Positions 57,591 through 64,000 of a stretch of DNA of 64,000 nt are shown one piece after another. Source of the stretch: CAMCTV01 sp964420985. GTDB lineage: Bacteria > Bacteroidota > Bacteroidia > Flavobacteriales_D > Sanyastnellaceae. Both the position numbers and the translations under genes were made by a program. The notes beneath the pieces are model-generated. The model saw only the letters and a program-made list of their open reading frames with translations, was not told the origin of the DNA and did not search any database. Within the stretch, counting starts at the first letter, position 1. Every line of letters starts with the position of its first letter. The stretch lies in assembly GCA_964420985.1 (NCBI GenBank), contig CAYQUT010000015.1, forward strand, positions 1-64,000, in the 5' to 3' direction.

Positions 57591-59855
57591 TCATTTCATT
57601 GGTTCTTTTCTTTTCAAAAGAATCAACAACAAAGGAGTAATGGTTAACTCAAACAAGATGGCCACCAGTAAGGTCAATGAAATTAAAAAACCAATGTAAA
57701 ACGTCCCCAGAAATTCTGAGAAAATCAAAGTTGAAAATCCCGCCGTTAATATCAATCCAGTCACTATCATCGCCTTTCCCGTAGTCATAAATGTGCGCTT
57801 CACAGCATAAATTCTTGAATAGCCTTCCAATCCCAGTGTCCTGACACGCGCCAAAAAATGAACGGTATCATCCACGGCTATTCCAAAGGCTATGTTGAAC
57901 ACAATGGACGTCGATACTTTCAAAGGTATCCCCAGGAAACCCATTAAACCTCCGATCACAATCAAAGGAAGCAAATTGGGTATGATGGTCATGGGAACCA
58001 TGCGCCATGATTTGTATACTACCCCCATCACAAGACCAATGACCAATATCGAAAGAAACAAATCCAAAATGGTATTGTCAACCAAATAAGCATTATTAAT
58101 GTCCATCAACATGGCTGTTCCGGTGAGGGTGGTGGCTTCAAACTGGGTGAAATGATTGGTGATATAGGCATTCAATGCTTTGTTCTTCTGCTCATAATAC
58201 TTTCGGCCCTTGTCCGGCAATCTTCCGGTGACCCTCAACGATTTGCTTTCTGCATTATACACCAATTTCACCAGCGGTAGAGCTTGCTTGCTTCTGGCAT
58301 ATCTAACAATTTGTTTCATTTCAGATGAGTCCGCAGGAATGCGCCGATAACTGTCATCTCCTCCGTTCAATGTTCTGTTGGCCGATTTTACCATCTCGCA
58401 CCAACTGAATAGCGCCCCTACACCATACTCATCTCTAAGATAGGTATCTAACTTATTCAACTCTTCCAGGGTTTTCAAATCATTGATGTCCGAAGTTGAT
58501 TTTAATTGCACGCTCATCTCAAACGGTCGGCATCCAATAAACTTCTCATCCATGAAATTAAAATCTTGCTTCAATGGATTGTTGTCCCGAAGATCTTCTA
58601 ACATCAGGTTATCGACCTTGATCAACGATATCCCCCAAAAGCTGATACCCACACTGATGGCCGCTCCTATCAATATCCATTTCCTACGGCGCAATACAAA
58701 AGCAAAAAAGCGATGCAGCTTTTTGGTCCAAAAATCCTCCCGCATGGCATACACCTGCATTTGCGTCGGCTTAATGACCAATATCATCGCTGGTAGCAAG
58801 GTGAAGGTCAACCCATAAGCCAACAATACCCCAACACTGGTGTACAAACCAAAATCAGAAATCGGCTTGATATTGGAAAAAATCAAGGTCAAGAAACCAA
58901 TGGCCGTGGTTACTGCTGTCAAGAAGGTTGCCAATCGAATACTCTTCAAAGCCTTCTTGAGCGCATTCTTCGGATCATTGCCTTCGCGCAATTCATTCAT
59001 GTATTTGGTCAACACATGCACTGAGTCACTCATCCCTACAACAAACAAAATAGTGGGCATGATGGTCACCATCACATCAATGTCTTTGCCCAGTATTTGC
59101 ATAAAAGCCATGGTGAACAAGATGGACAGAAATACCACTGCCGCTGGAATAACGATTCCCCAAAATGATCTAAAAGCAATGTAAAGGAAAATAACCGTGC
59201 AGATCAAACACAACCCTACAAACATGACCAACTCTTTGATCATCAACTCTACCAGCAACTTCTGACCCTTTGCTCTTCCGATAAGGTGCACCCCATCAAA
59301 CTGAAATTGCCCAACCGTATTTTGAATATTGTCATATAAGACATCACACTTCTTGACCGCCAAACCTTGCTCATGCTTCATATTGATGGCCACCGACTTG
59401 CCATCTGGAGAAAAAAAGATGCCTACCCATTGTCCTATGCCGTATATATGTGCACTATCAATACCATACCCCTCTGGATTGCGAAAATCCAACCAGGGCG
59501 ATTGAAAGAATCCGCCAAAGACTGGATCTTTTACCACGTCCATCAACTGAGTTGGACCCACACAATCTTTGATGTACTCAATTTTTTTCAAGGAATCATT
59601 GAGCGCATCTACCTTGGCCAAAAAACTCGAATCAAATACTCCGTTGTTGTTTTCTAGAACAACGATGAAATAGTCCAAGTCTGATTCAAATTTATCCCGA
59701 TGTGCCAGATAGAAATCCGTGGCGGGATCATTCTGAGGAAAGAAAGCTTCAAAATCATAATTGAACCGCAATTGTGATACCGCCCATAAACTCAAGGCAA
59801 CCAACAAACCCACTGCGCCAATTACCCAAACACTCTTCCTTTCCGTTTTCATCAT
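57591..59855 (-). CDS. MMPL/RND family exporter
   Basis: 754 aa. The pattern is one N-terminal helix, a periplasmic domain, a block of five to six helices, then the same again: an RND tandem duplication. Each half has the RND helix-4 motif: VTIMPTILFVVGMSDSVHVLTKYM (about 262-285) and IVFNIAFGIAVDDTVHFLARV (about 650-670), the latter with the charged pair used in proton relay. It lacks the larger docking domains of AcrB, and belongs to the predicted exporters (MMPL/hopanoid/SecDF-like). Substrate unknown, possibly lipids. Confidence 0.88.
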   Translation of the reverse strand: MMKTERKSVWVIGAVGLLVALSLWAVSQLRFNYDFEAFFPQNDPATDFYLAHRDKFESDLDYFIVVLENNNGVFDSSFLAKVDALNDSLKKIEYIKDCVGPTQLMDVVKDPVFGGFFQSPWLDFRNPEGYGIDSAHIYGIGQWVGIFFSPDGKSVAINMKHEQGLAVKKCDVLYDNIQNTVGQFQFDGVHLIGRAKGQKLLVELMIKELVMFVGLCLICTVIFLYIAFRSFWGIVIPAAVVFLSILFTMAFMQILGKDIDVMVTIMPTILFVVGMSDSVHVLTKYMNELREGNDPKNALKKALKSIRLATFLTAVTTAIGFLTLIFSNIKPISDFGLYTSVGVLLAYGLTFTLLPAMILVIKPTQMQVYAMREDFWTKKLHRFFAFVLRRRKWILIGAAISVGISFWGISLIKVDNLMLEDLRDNNPLKQDFNFMDEKFIGCRPFEMSVQLKSTSDINDLKTLEELNKLDTYLRDEYGVGALFSWCEMVKSANRTLNGGDDSYRRIPADSSEMKQIVRYARSKQALPLVKLVYNAESKSLRVTGRLPDKGRKYYEQKNKALNAYITNHFTQFEATTLTGTAMLMDINNAYLVDNTILDLFLSILVIGLVMGVVYKSWRMVPMTIIPNLLPLIVIGGLMGFLGIPLKVSTSIVFNIAFGIAVDDTVHFLARVRTLGLEGYSRIYAVKRTFMTTGKAMIVTGLILTAGFSTLIFSEFLGTFYIGFLISLTLLVAILFELTITPLLLILLKRKEPMK

Positions 59856-59884
59856 TCAAATTTACTGTACTGATGAAGTAAACA

Positions 59885-59917
59885 AAAAAAGGCCATCAAT
59901 GTTGACAGCCTTTTTAC
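59885..59917 (-). terminator. Intrinsic terminator after dnaK
   Basis: Arms AAAAAGGC (59886-59893) and GCCTTTTT (59908-59915) enclose a short inner stem TCA/TGA. On the minus strand the hairpin ends in a run of seven T, 18-48 bp after the dnaK stop. Confidence 0.8.
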
Positions 59918-59933
59918 TTTTTATCAGGAACGA

Positions 59934-61838
59934 TTATTTCTTCTCGTCCTTCACCTCTTCAAAATCGACATCGGTTACTTCGCCATCTCCAGCACTGCCG
60001 GCACCTTGGCTCTGTCCTGCATCACCTCCATTTCCTCCTTGGCTGTACATCTCTTGGGCTGCAGCTTGGAAGATGGTATTCAATTTGTCCATGTCGGTTT
60101 TGATGGCATCCAAATTCTTCTCAGCATGCGACTTTTTCAAATCTGCCAAAGCGGTTTCAATCTCACCTTTTTTGTCTGCTGGAATCTTGTCACCTGAATC
60201 TTTCAATTGTTTTTCTACCTGGAAGATCAATGAATCTGCTTGGTTCACAACGTCCGCTTGCTCTTTAGCTACTCTGTCTGCTTCTGCATTCATCTCTGCC
60301 TCTTTCTTCATGCGCTCAATTTCTTCTTTGCTCAATCCTGAAGATGCTTCAATGCGGATGCTTTGCGTCTTATTGGTTGCCTTGTCCAAAGCGCTTACGT
60401 TGATGATACCATTGGCATCAATGTCAAAGATCACTTCGATTTGGGGCACACCTCTTGGTGCTGGAGGAAGATCCGACAAATGGAATTTCCCGATGGTTCT
60501 GTTGTCCTTGGCCATCGCACGCTCTCCCTGCAACACATGGATTTCAACGCTGGGCTGATTGTCTGCAGCAGTGGAGAACACTTCAGATTTCTTTGTAGGA
60601 ATGGTGGTGTTGGCATCAATCAACTTGGTGAACACACCGCCCATGGTTTCGATTCCCAAAGAAAGTGGAGTAACATCCAACAATAAAACGTCTTTCACCT
60701 CTCCTGTCAATACACCGCCTTGAATAGCTGCTCCGATGGCCACCACCTCATCCGGGTTTACACCTTTTGAAGGCTCTTTTCCGAAGAATTTCTTCACTGC
60801 TTCTTGGATGGCTGGGATGCGGGTTGAACCACCCACCAAAATAATCTCATTGATATCGGTCACACGCAAACCTGCCGCCTTCAATGCCGATTCACAAGGA
60901 GCAATGGTGCGCTGAATCAAACTATCCGCCAATTGTTCAAACTTAGAGCGGGTCAACGTTTTTACCAAGTGCTTGGGCACTCCGTCAACGGGCATGATGT
61001 AGGGCAAGTTGATTTCAGTACTTGTACCAGAAGACAACTCAATCTTGGCTTTCTCAGCACCTTCTTTCAAACGCTGCAATGCCATTGGATCTTTGGACAA
61101 GTCAATGTTGCCATTGTCATTTTTGAACTCTTGAACCAACCAATCAATGATTACTTGGTCAAAGTCATCACCACCCAAGTGGGTATCACCGTCTGTAGAC
61201 AACACCTCAAATACACCATCACCCAACTCTAGAACGGAAACGTCATGGGTACCACCACCGCAGTCAAACACCACAATCTTCATGTCTTGTGACTTTTTGT
61301 CAAGACCGTAAGCCAAGGCTGCTGCAGTAGGTTCATTGATGATACGCTTCACTGCAAGACCTGCAATTTCTCCCGCCTCTTTCGTGGCCTGACGCTGCGC
61401 GTCGTTGAAATAGGCCGGAACAGTGATTACCGCTTCTGACACCTCATGACCCAAGTAATCTTCCGCTGTTTTCTTCATCTTCTGAAGGATCATAGCTGAA
61501 ATTTCTTGGGGCGAATAGTTGCGGTCATCGATTTTTACGCGAGGGGTATTTCCATCTCCTTTGACCACAGCGTAAGGAACGCGAGATACTTCTCTTTCCG
61601 TCTCGCTGTAGCTGGAACCCATAAAACGTTTGATAGAATAAACGGTTTTGGTAGGATTGGTAATGGCTTGACGCTTGGCGGGATCTCCAATCTTTCTTTC
61701 CCCTCCGTCAACAAATGCCACGATAGATGGAGTGGTTCTTTTGCCTTCGCTGTTGGCGATCACTACAGGTTCGTTACCCTCCATAACGGCAACGCAAGAG
61801 TTTGTAGTTCCAAGGTCAATTCCAATTATTTTACTCAT
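59934..61838 (-). CDS. dnaK: Hsp70 chaperone DnaK
   Basis: 634 aa from the ATG at 61838 (MSKIIGIDLGTTNSCVAVMEG); a 20-residue extension overlaps the promoter. The nucleotide-binding domain holds VPAYFNDAQRQATKEAG, IVFDCGGGTHDVSVLE and ILVGGSTRIPAIQ. The substrate-binding domain has LLLDVTPLSLGIETMGG and the C-terminus is acidic (VDFEEVKDEKK). The IVFD position carries C-GGG (usual D-GGG), which is worth a check. No dnaJ or grpE lies nearby. Confidence 0.96.
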   Translation of the reverse strand: MSKIIGIDLGTTNSCVAVMEGNEPVVIANSEGKRTTPSIVAFVDGGERKIGDPAKRQAITNPTKTVYSIKRFMGSSYSETEREVSRVPYAVVKGDGNTPRVKIDDRNYSPQEISAMILQKMKKTAEDYLGHEVSEAVITVPAYFNDAQRQATKEAGEIAGLAVKRIINEPTAAALAYGLDKKSQDMKIVVFDCGGGTHDVSVLELGDGVFEVLSTDGDTHLGGDDFDQVIIDWLVQEFKNDNGNIDLSKDPMALQRLKEGAEKAKIELSSGTSTEINLPYIMPVDGVPKHLVKTLTRSKFEQLADSLIQRTIAPCESALKAAGLRVTDINEIILVGGSTRIPAIQEAVKKFFGKEPSKGVNPDEVVAIGAAIQGGVLTGEVKDVLLLDVTPLSLGIETMGGVFTKLIDANTTIPTKKSEVFSTAADNQPSVEIHVLQGERAMAKDNRTIGKFHLSDLPPAPRGVPQIEVIFDIDANGIINVSALDKATNKTQSIRIEASSGLSKEEIERMKKEAEMNAEADRVAKEQADVVNQADSLIFQVEKQLKDSGDKIPADKKGEIETALADLKKSHAEKNLDAIKTDMDKLNTIFQAAAQEMYSQGGNGGDAGQSQGAGSAGDGEVTDVDFEEVKDEKK

Positions 61839-61868
61839 AGTATTTTGAATTTTCTTCTCCCGCCTTTT

Positions 61869-61898
61869 CAAATCTTGTTCCGTTAGGCCATTGGACAA
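61869..61898 (-). promoter_or_regulatory. dnaK promoter (-33/-7 type)
   Basis: On the minus strand, TTG at 61898-61896 and AAGATTTG at 61876-61869 (one mismatch to TAnnTTTG) are 19 bp apart. The start codon is 30 bp downstream. Confidence 0.5.
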
Positions 61899-61905
61899 CC
61901 ATCTG

Positions 61906-61963
61906 TGACAATTCTGTCAGACAAACTGCCGTGTACGCGACAAGCTGGCCCAATGTCTGACAG
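61906..61963. promoter_or_regulatory. Paired palindromes TGTCnGACA upstream of dnaK
   Basis: TGTCAGACA at 61915-61923 and TGTCTGACA at 61954-61962 are each perfect odd palindromes, and CTGTCAGACA/TGTCTGACAG are also exact reverse complements of each other, 39 bp apart centre to centre. TGACA-ATTC-TGTCA (61906-61919) forms a further inverted repeat. They lie just upstream of the predicted dnaK -33 element. No CIRCE sequence is present. Confidence 0.6.
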
Positions 61964-62003
61964 ATATGGCGTATTATTGCTGTAGCTCATACCCGTCAAC
62001 ACC

Positions 62004-63248
62004 ATGCTCAGGACCCTTTGGCATCGACATACCCATCTTTTCATCTTCCTATTGGTGTTGCCCATTCTATTCATTGAAGCCAGAACAGAAAACGATTTCG
62101 ACATTTTTATTACCGCTGCCAGGGATTGGTCAAATGGTCTCAATCCCTACACCCAATTGTACCATGAGTGGTACCATTACTTTTATGACATCACCTTTTT
62201 GAGTGTCCTCGCTCTTTTTCAAACCTTGCCCAACTATTGGATCAAGTTGATTTGGCTGGCGCTACAGGTGGTGATGTTGTTTGAAATTTGGCGGATTGTT
62301 TTGGATCGATTGAATATCACCAAAGCCCAACAGCTCAGAAGATGGGGATTCGGATTTGTTTTGGTTTTGTTCAACGTGAGGCTGTTGCGCGACAACTTGC
62401 ACTTGGGGCAAATGACCATCCTGCTGCTGTTTCTCTCTTTGAAAGGTTTGGATTTGATATTTAAACAAAAGTCGTTCTTGGGCAGTGCCCTACTGGCATG
62501 GGGCATTGTGGTGAAGGTTTTGCCCATTGTCGTGATTCCCTACTTGGCCTATCGCAAGCAATGGAAAGCAACCTTTGCCACAGTCGCTCTGAGTGCCGTT
62601 TATCTTGCCCTCCCCTATTTGTATCAAAACACAACACAATATTCAGATTTGCTCAAAAGCCGTTGGTTGTTGTTAAACCCCACCAATGCAGAACACATCT
62701 TGGATACTTCAGAACGAAGCTTCCATTCCTTGACTACTTTGACCAGTATTTTGTTTCATGCACAATGCGATGATTTGCATATCCTGCCCTACCGCAGGCA
62801 CATCGTGGATTGTGACGTTCAAACCGTGAAATGGATCAGTCTCATCAGCCGACTCGCGCTCGTGTTCTCTTTCCTCTGGGTATTGCGCAGCAAGCCATTT
62901 GATGCGGGAAAAGACGAAAATCATTTTCAAGAGTGGGCCTATTTACTCATGTTGATTCCCTTGATTTTTCCCCACCAACAGCACTATGCATTTTTAATGA
63001 TGGTTCCAGGTTTTGCCTGGTTGACGGCGCCCTATTGGAACAAACACCGAAACTGGAAATGGAAGGGCGGTAGAGAATGGATATTAATCTTTGTTTTCAT
63101 TACGATGAACATTCATTTCCTATTGGGTGTGTGGAGCGGTTACTACAATCATTTCAAGATATTGACCTATGGAGGATTGGCGGCACTCGGCTTAATGTGG
63201 TATGAAATATATAGTGGTGATAGAGGTCACCAAAAAGAACAAATATAG
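62004..63248 (+). CDS. GT87-like membrane glycosyltransferase (DUF2029)
   Basis: 414 aa with about ten membrane helices. The N-terminal loop carries the catalytic-type acidic residues in ENDFDIFITAARDWSNGLNPYTQL, as in GT-C/GT87 enzymes, and LGQMTILLLFLSLKGLDL follows. C-terminal IPLIFPHQQHYAFLMMVPGFAWL completes the GT87 pattern. It uses polyprenyl-phosphate mannose or a similar donor in known members. It is divergent from dnaK and not in the polysaccharide cluster. Confidence 0.85.
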   Translation: MLRTLWHRHTHLFIFLLVLPILFIEARTENDFDIFITAARDWSNGLNPYTQLYHEWYHYFYDITFLSVLALFQTLPNYWIKLIWLALQVVMLFEIWRIVLDRLNITKAQQLRRWGFGFVLVLFNVRLLRDNLHLGQMTILLLFLSLKGLDLIFKQKSFLGSALLAWGIVVKVLPIVVIPYLAYRKQWKATFATVALSAVYLALPYLYQNTTQYSDLLKSRWLLLNPTNAEHILDTSERSFHSLTTLTSILFHAQCDDLHILPYRRHIVDCDVQTVKWISLISRLALVFSFLWVLRSKPFDAGKDENHFQEWAYLLMLIPLIFPHQQHYAFLMMVPGFAWLTAPYWNKHRNWKWKGGREWILIFVFITMNIHFLLGVWSGYYNHFKILTYGGLAALGLMWYEIYSGDRGHQKEQI

Positions 63249-63294
63249 CACACCAATTTTGCTGCGTTGAACAATAAAACAACGTGCAAAGAAT

Positions 63295-63501
63295 ATGAAA
63301 ACATTTGTTGTCAGGCACCAGCGCAACCTTCGTGCTATCGCAATCGGAGCCCTACTGGGATTTTTGTATTACAGACTAGTAGGCTGCCAATCCGGACATT
63401 GCATGATCAGTTCCAATCCTTTTATTAGCACCGGATATGGGGGGCTTTTGGGGTACTTGTTCGTGAGCTCCAACTGTGCACGAGGAAATTGCAAAGTCTG
63501 A
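63295..63501 (+). CDS. DUF6132 small membrane protein
   Basis: 68 aa. Two membrane stretches (AIAIGALLGFLYYRLVGC and FISTGYGGLLGYLFVSS) flank CQSGHCMISSNPFIST, the conserved C-x-S-G-x-C loop. Cysteines at this loop suggest redox or metal roles. Function is unknown. Its C-terminus has another CARGNC pair. Confidence 0.8.
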   Translation: MKTFVVRHQRNLRAIAIGALLGFLYYRLVGCQSGHCMISSNPFISTGYGGLLGYLFVSSNCARGNCKV

Positions 63502-63514
63502 TTTTAGATTTTTT

Positions 63515-63635
63515 TTGCAATTGACTTGCAACAATGGTAAGGTTTGTGCGTTTAATGAAGTACTAGATTTTACTCGTTCTGAGTAATAGGTTTTGGTTAA
63601 GGAATAAAGAAGCCCCTCAACGGAGGGGCTTTTTT
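63515..63635 (+). ncRNA. Candidate small RNA unit with its own promoter and terminator
   Basis: A -33 TTG at 63515-63517 and a -7-like AAGGTTTG at 63539-63546 are 21 bp apart. About 85 nt follow with no ORF, a hairpin TTACTC-GTTCT-GAGTAA at 63570-63586, and the terminator at 63611-63635. It could instead be part of the 3' end of the DUF6132 message. Confidence 0.35.
63611..63635 (+). terminator. Intrinsic terminator, possibly bidirectional
   Basis: A perfect stem AGCCCCTC/GAGGGGCT (63611-63618 with 63623-63630), AACG loop, followed by five T before the opposing stop codon. On the minus strand the hairpin is followed by TTCTTT, so it may also end the DUF4143 gene. Confidence 0.93.
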
Positions 63636-64000
63636 AGTTTTCATCGGTGAGAAATTCGTTCATGTTGCTTGGACTAACAATCATCTGTTGAGCCTCGGGA
63701 TAAGTTGTTCTGAATTTCTTGGACAGTTGTGCCGTTGAATGGCTATTGTATTTAAATTCAAAAGCCCTTAGCTCACCATTTTCTTCTTCGATCCAGTCCA
63801 CCTCTGCTTGATCAGTCGTTCGCCAAAACCAACAATTGACCTTCCTTCTTTGATAATGAAGGAATTTCATGCGTTCTGCGATAATAAAATTTTCCCAAAG
63901 AGGTCCCTGGTCAAACCTATTCTCAATCAACGCAAATTGACTAATCAGAGCGTTTCTCACCCCGACGTCATAGAAATAAATCTTATGGCTCTTTTTTAGT
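63634..64000 (-). CDS. AAA/DUF4143 ATPase, C-terminal part (5' end beyond window)
   Basis: The frame runs open to the window edge. The GTG at 63960 is an internal valine, because the residues before it (KIYFYDVG) continue the family motif KIYFYDxGxRNAL. Visible parts are the DUF4143 end: LWENFIIAERMKF, FWRTTDQAEVDWIEEENGEL, FEFKYNS and a closing MNEFLTDEN. It aligns throughout with the DUF4143 end of the gene at 3948-5084 and is a diverged paralogue. The ATPase half would lie to the right of the window. Confidence 0.88.
   Translation of the reverse strand, partial: LKKSHKIYFYDVGVRNALISQFALIENRFDQGPLWENFIIAERMKFLHYQRRKVNCWFWRTTDQAEVDWIEEENGELRAFEFKYNSHSTAQLSKKFRTTYPEAQQMIVSPSNMNEFLTDEN

Noticed and set aside
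59761..60558. 265-codon plus-strand frame across the exporter and dnaK ends
   Set aside because: It is antisense to two well-supported genes and runs through the dnaK terminator. The Ser-rich composition is typical of a reverse-frame artefact.
63634..63960. Treating 63960 (GTG) as the start of a complete 108-aa gene
   Set aside because: The frame stays open to the window edge and the residues before the GTG belong to the DUF4143 motif, so it is an internal valine.
1..64000. tRNA, rRNA, tmRNA, CRISPR arrays, intact insertion sequences, prophage
   Set aside because: Intergenic regions were read on both strands. No cloverleaf, no regularly spaced identical repeats with spacers and no transposase or phage structural genes were found.

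Overview
The window reads as a chromosomal segment of a Bacteroidota bacterium, most likely order Flavobacteriales. The evidence is: type IX secretion (T9SS) sorting domains on secreted proteins, TonB receptors with carboxypeptidase-regulatory N-termini, lineage-typical families (DUF5683, GWxTD, WbqC, DUF3467, DUF4625, DUF6132, CHU_C), promoters of the form TAnnTTTG with weak Shine-Dalgarno signals, and moderate GC. No rRNA, tRNA, CRISPR array or prophage was found. Genes are tightly packed, often with 1-8 nt start/stop overlaps, and most convergent neighbours run into each other's 3' ends.

Layout. 1-5465 is the accessory left edge: the tail of a small membrane protein, a hairpin-rich spacer, an ORF6N/phospholipase-D-like protein, a LamG plus collagen-like secreted protein, and an AAA/DUF4143 ATPase. 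5466-10759 is the lineage-typical operon parA-parB-DUF5683-dapB-lepB-wbqC (chromosome segregation, lysine/cell-wall precursor, protein export). 10719-14370 on the minus strand is an outer-membrane protein-lipA-gap-HAD phosphatase-DUF3467 operon. 14425-19816 holds OsmC, an overlooked 39-aa lipoprotein, an Omp85-like barrel, a GWxTD lipoprotein and two 23S rRNA methyltransferases. 19799-31497 holds an FG-GAP-like secreted protein, DoxX, peroxiredoxin, an SDR enzyme, moaC-mobA, a giant PKD/T9SS adhesin, ffh, purC, an SRPBCC protein and purine nucleoside phosphorylase.

31574-37803 contains two TonB-receptor loci. The second has a His/Cys-rich small membrane protein and a DUF4625 lipoprotein and looks like a transition-metal uptake system. 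37860-44605 contains lpd, a phosphoribosyltransferase, corA, a polyamine locus (arginine decarboxylase, MscS channel, deoxyhypusine-synthase-like enzyme) and an acidic-tail protein. 44686-45840 encodes a secreted Kazal-type protein with a duplicated Cys-rich module.

45837-56893 (minus strand) is a compact Wzx/Wzy-type exopolysaccharide cluster: initiating phosphotransferase, UDP-GlcNAc 2-epimerase, WecG/TagA transferase, GT4 transferase, Wzy polymerase, Wzx flippase, Gmd, Wzc tyrosine autokinase and Wza export lipoprotein. 56958-64000 has an outer-membrane protein, an MMPL/RND exporter, dnaK with a paired palindromic element upstream, a GT87-like membrane glycosyltransferase, DUF6132, a candidate small RNA unit, and a second DUF4143 ATPase cut by the window edge.

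The strongest leads for something not well described are the deoxyhypusine-synthase-like enzyme beside arginine decarboxylase, the metal-uptake trio at 34814-37803, the paired TGTCnGACA element upstream of dnaK, and the Kazal/Cys-module secreted protein. No wholly new multi-gene system could be established from sequence alone.
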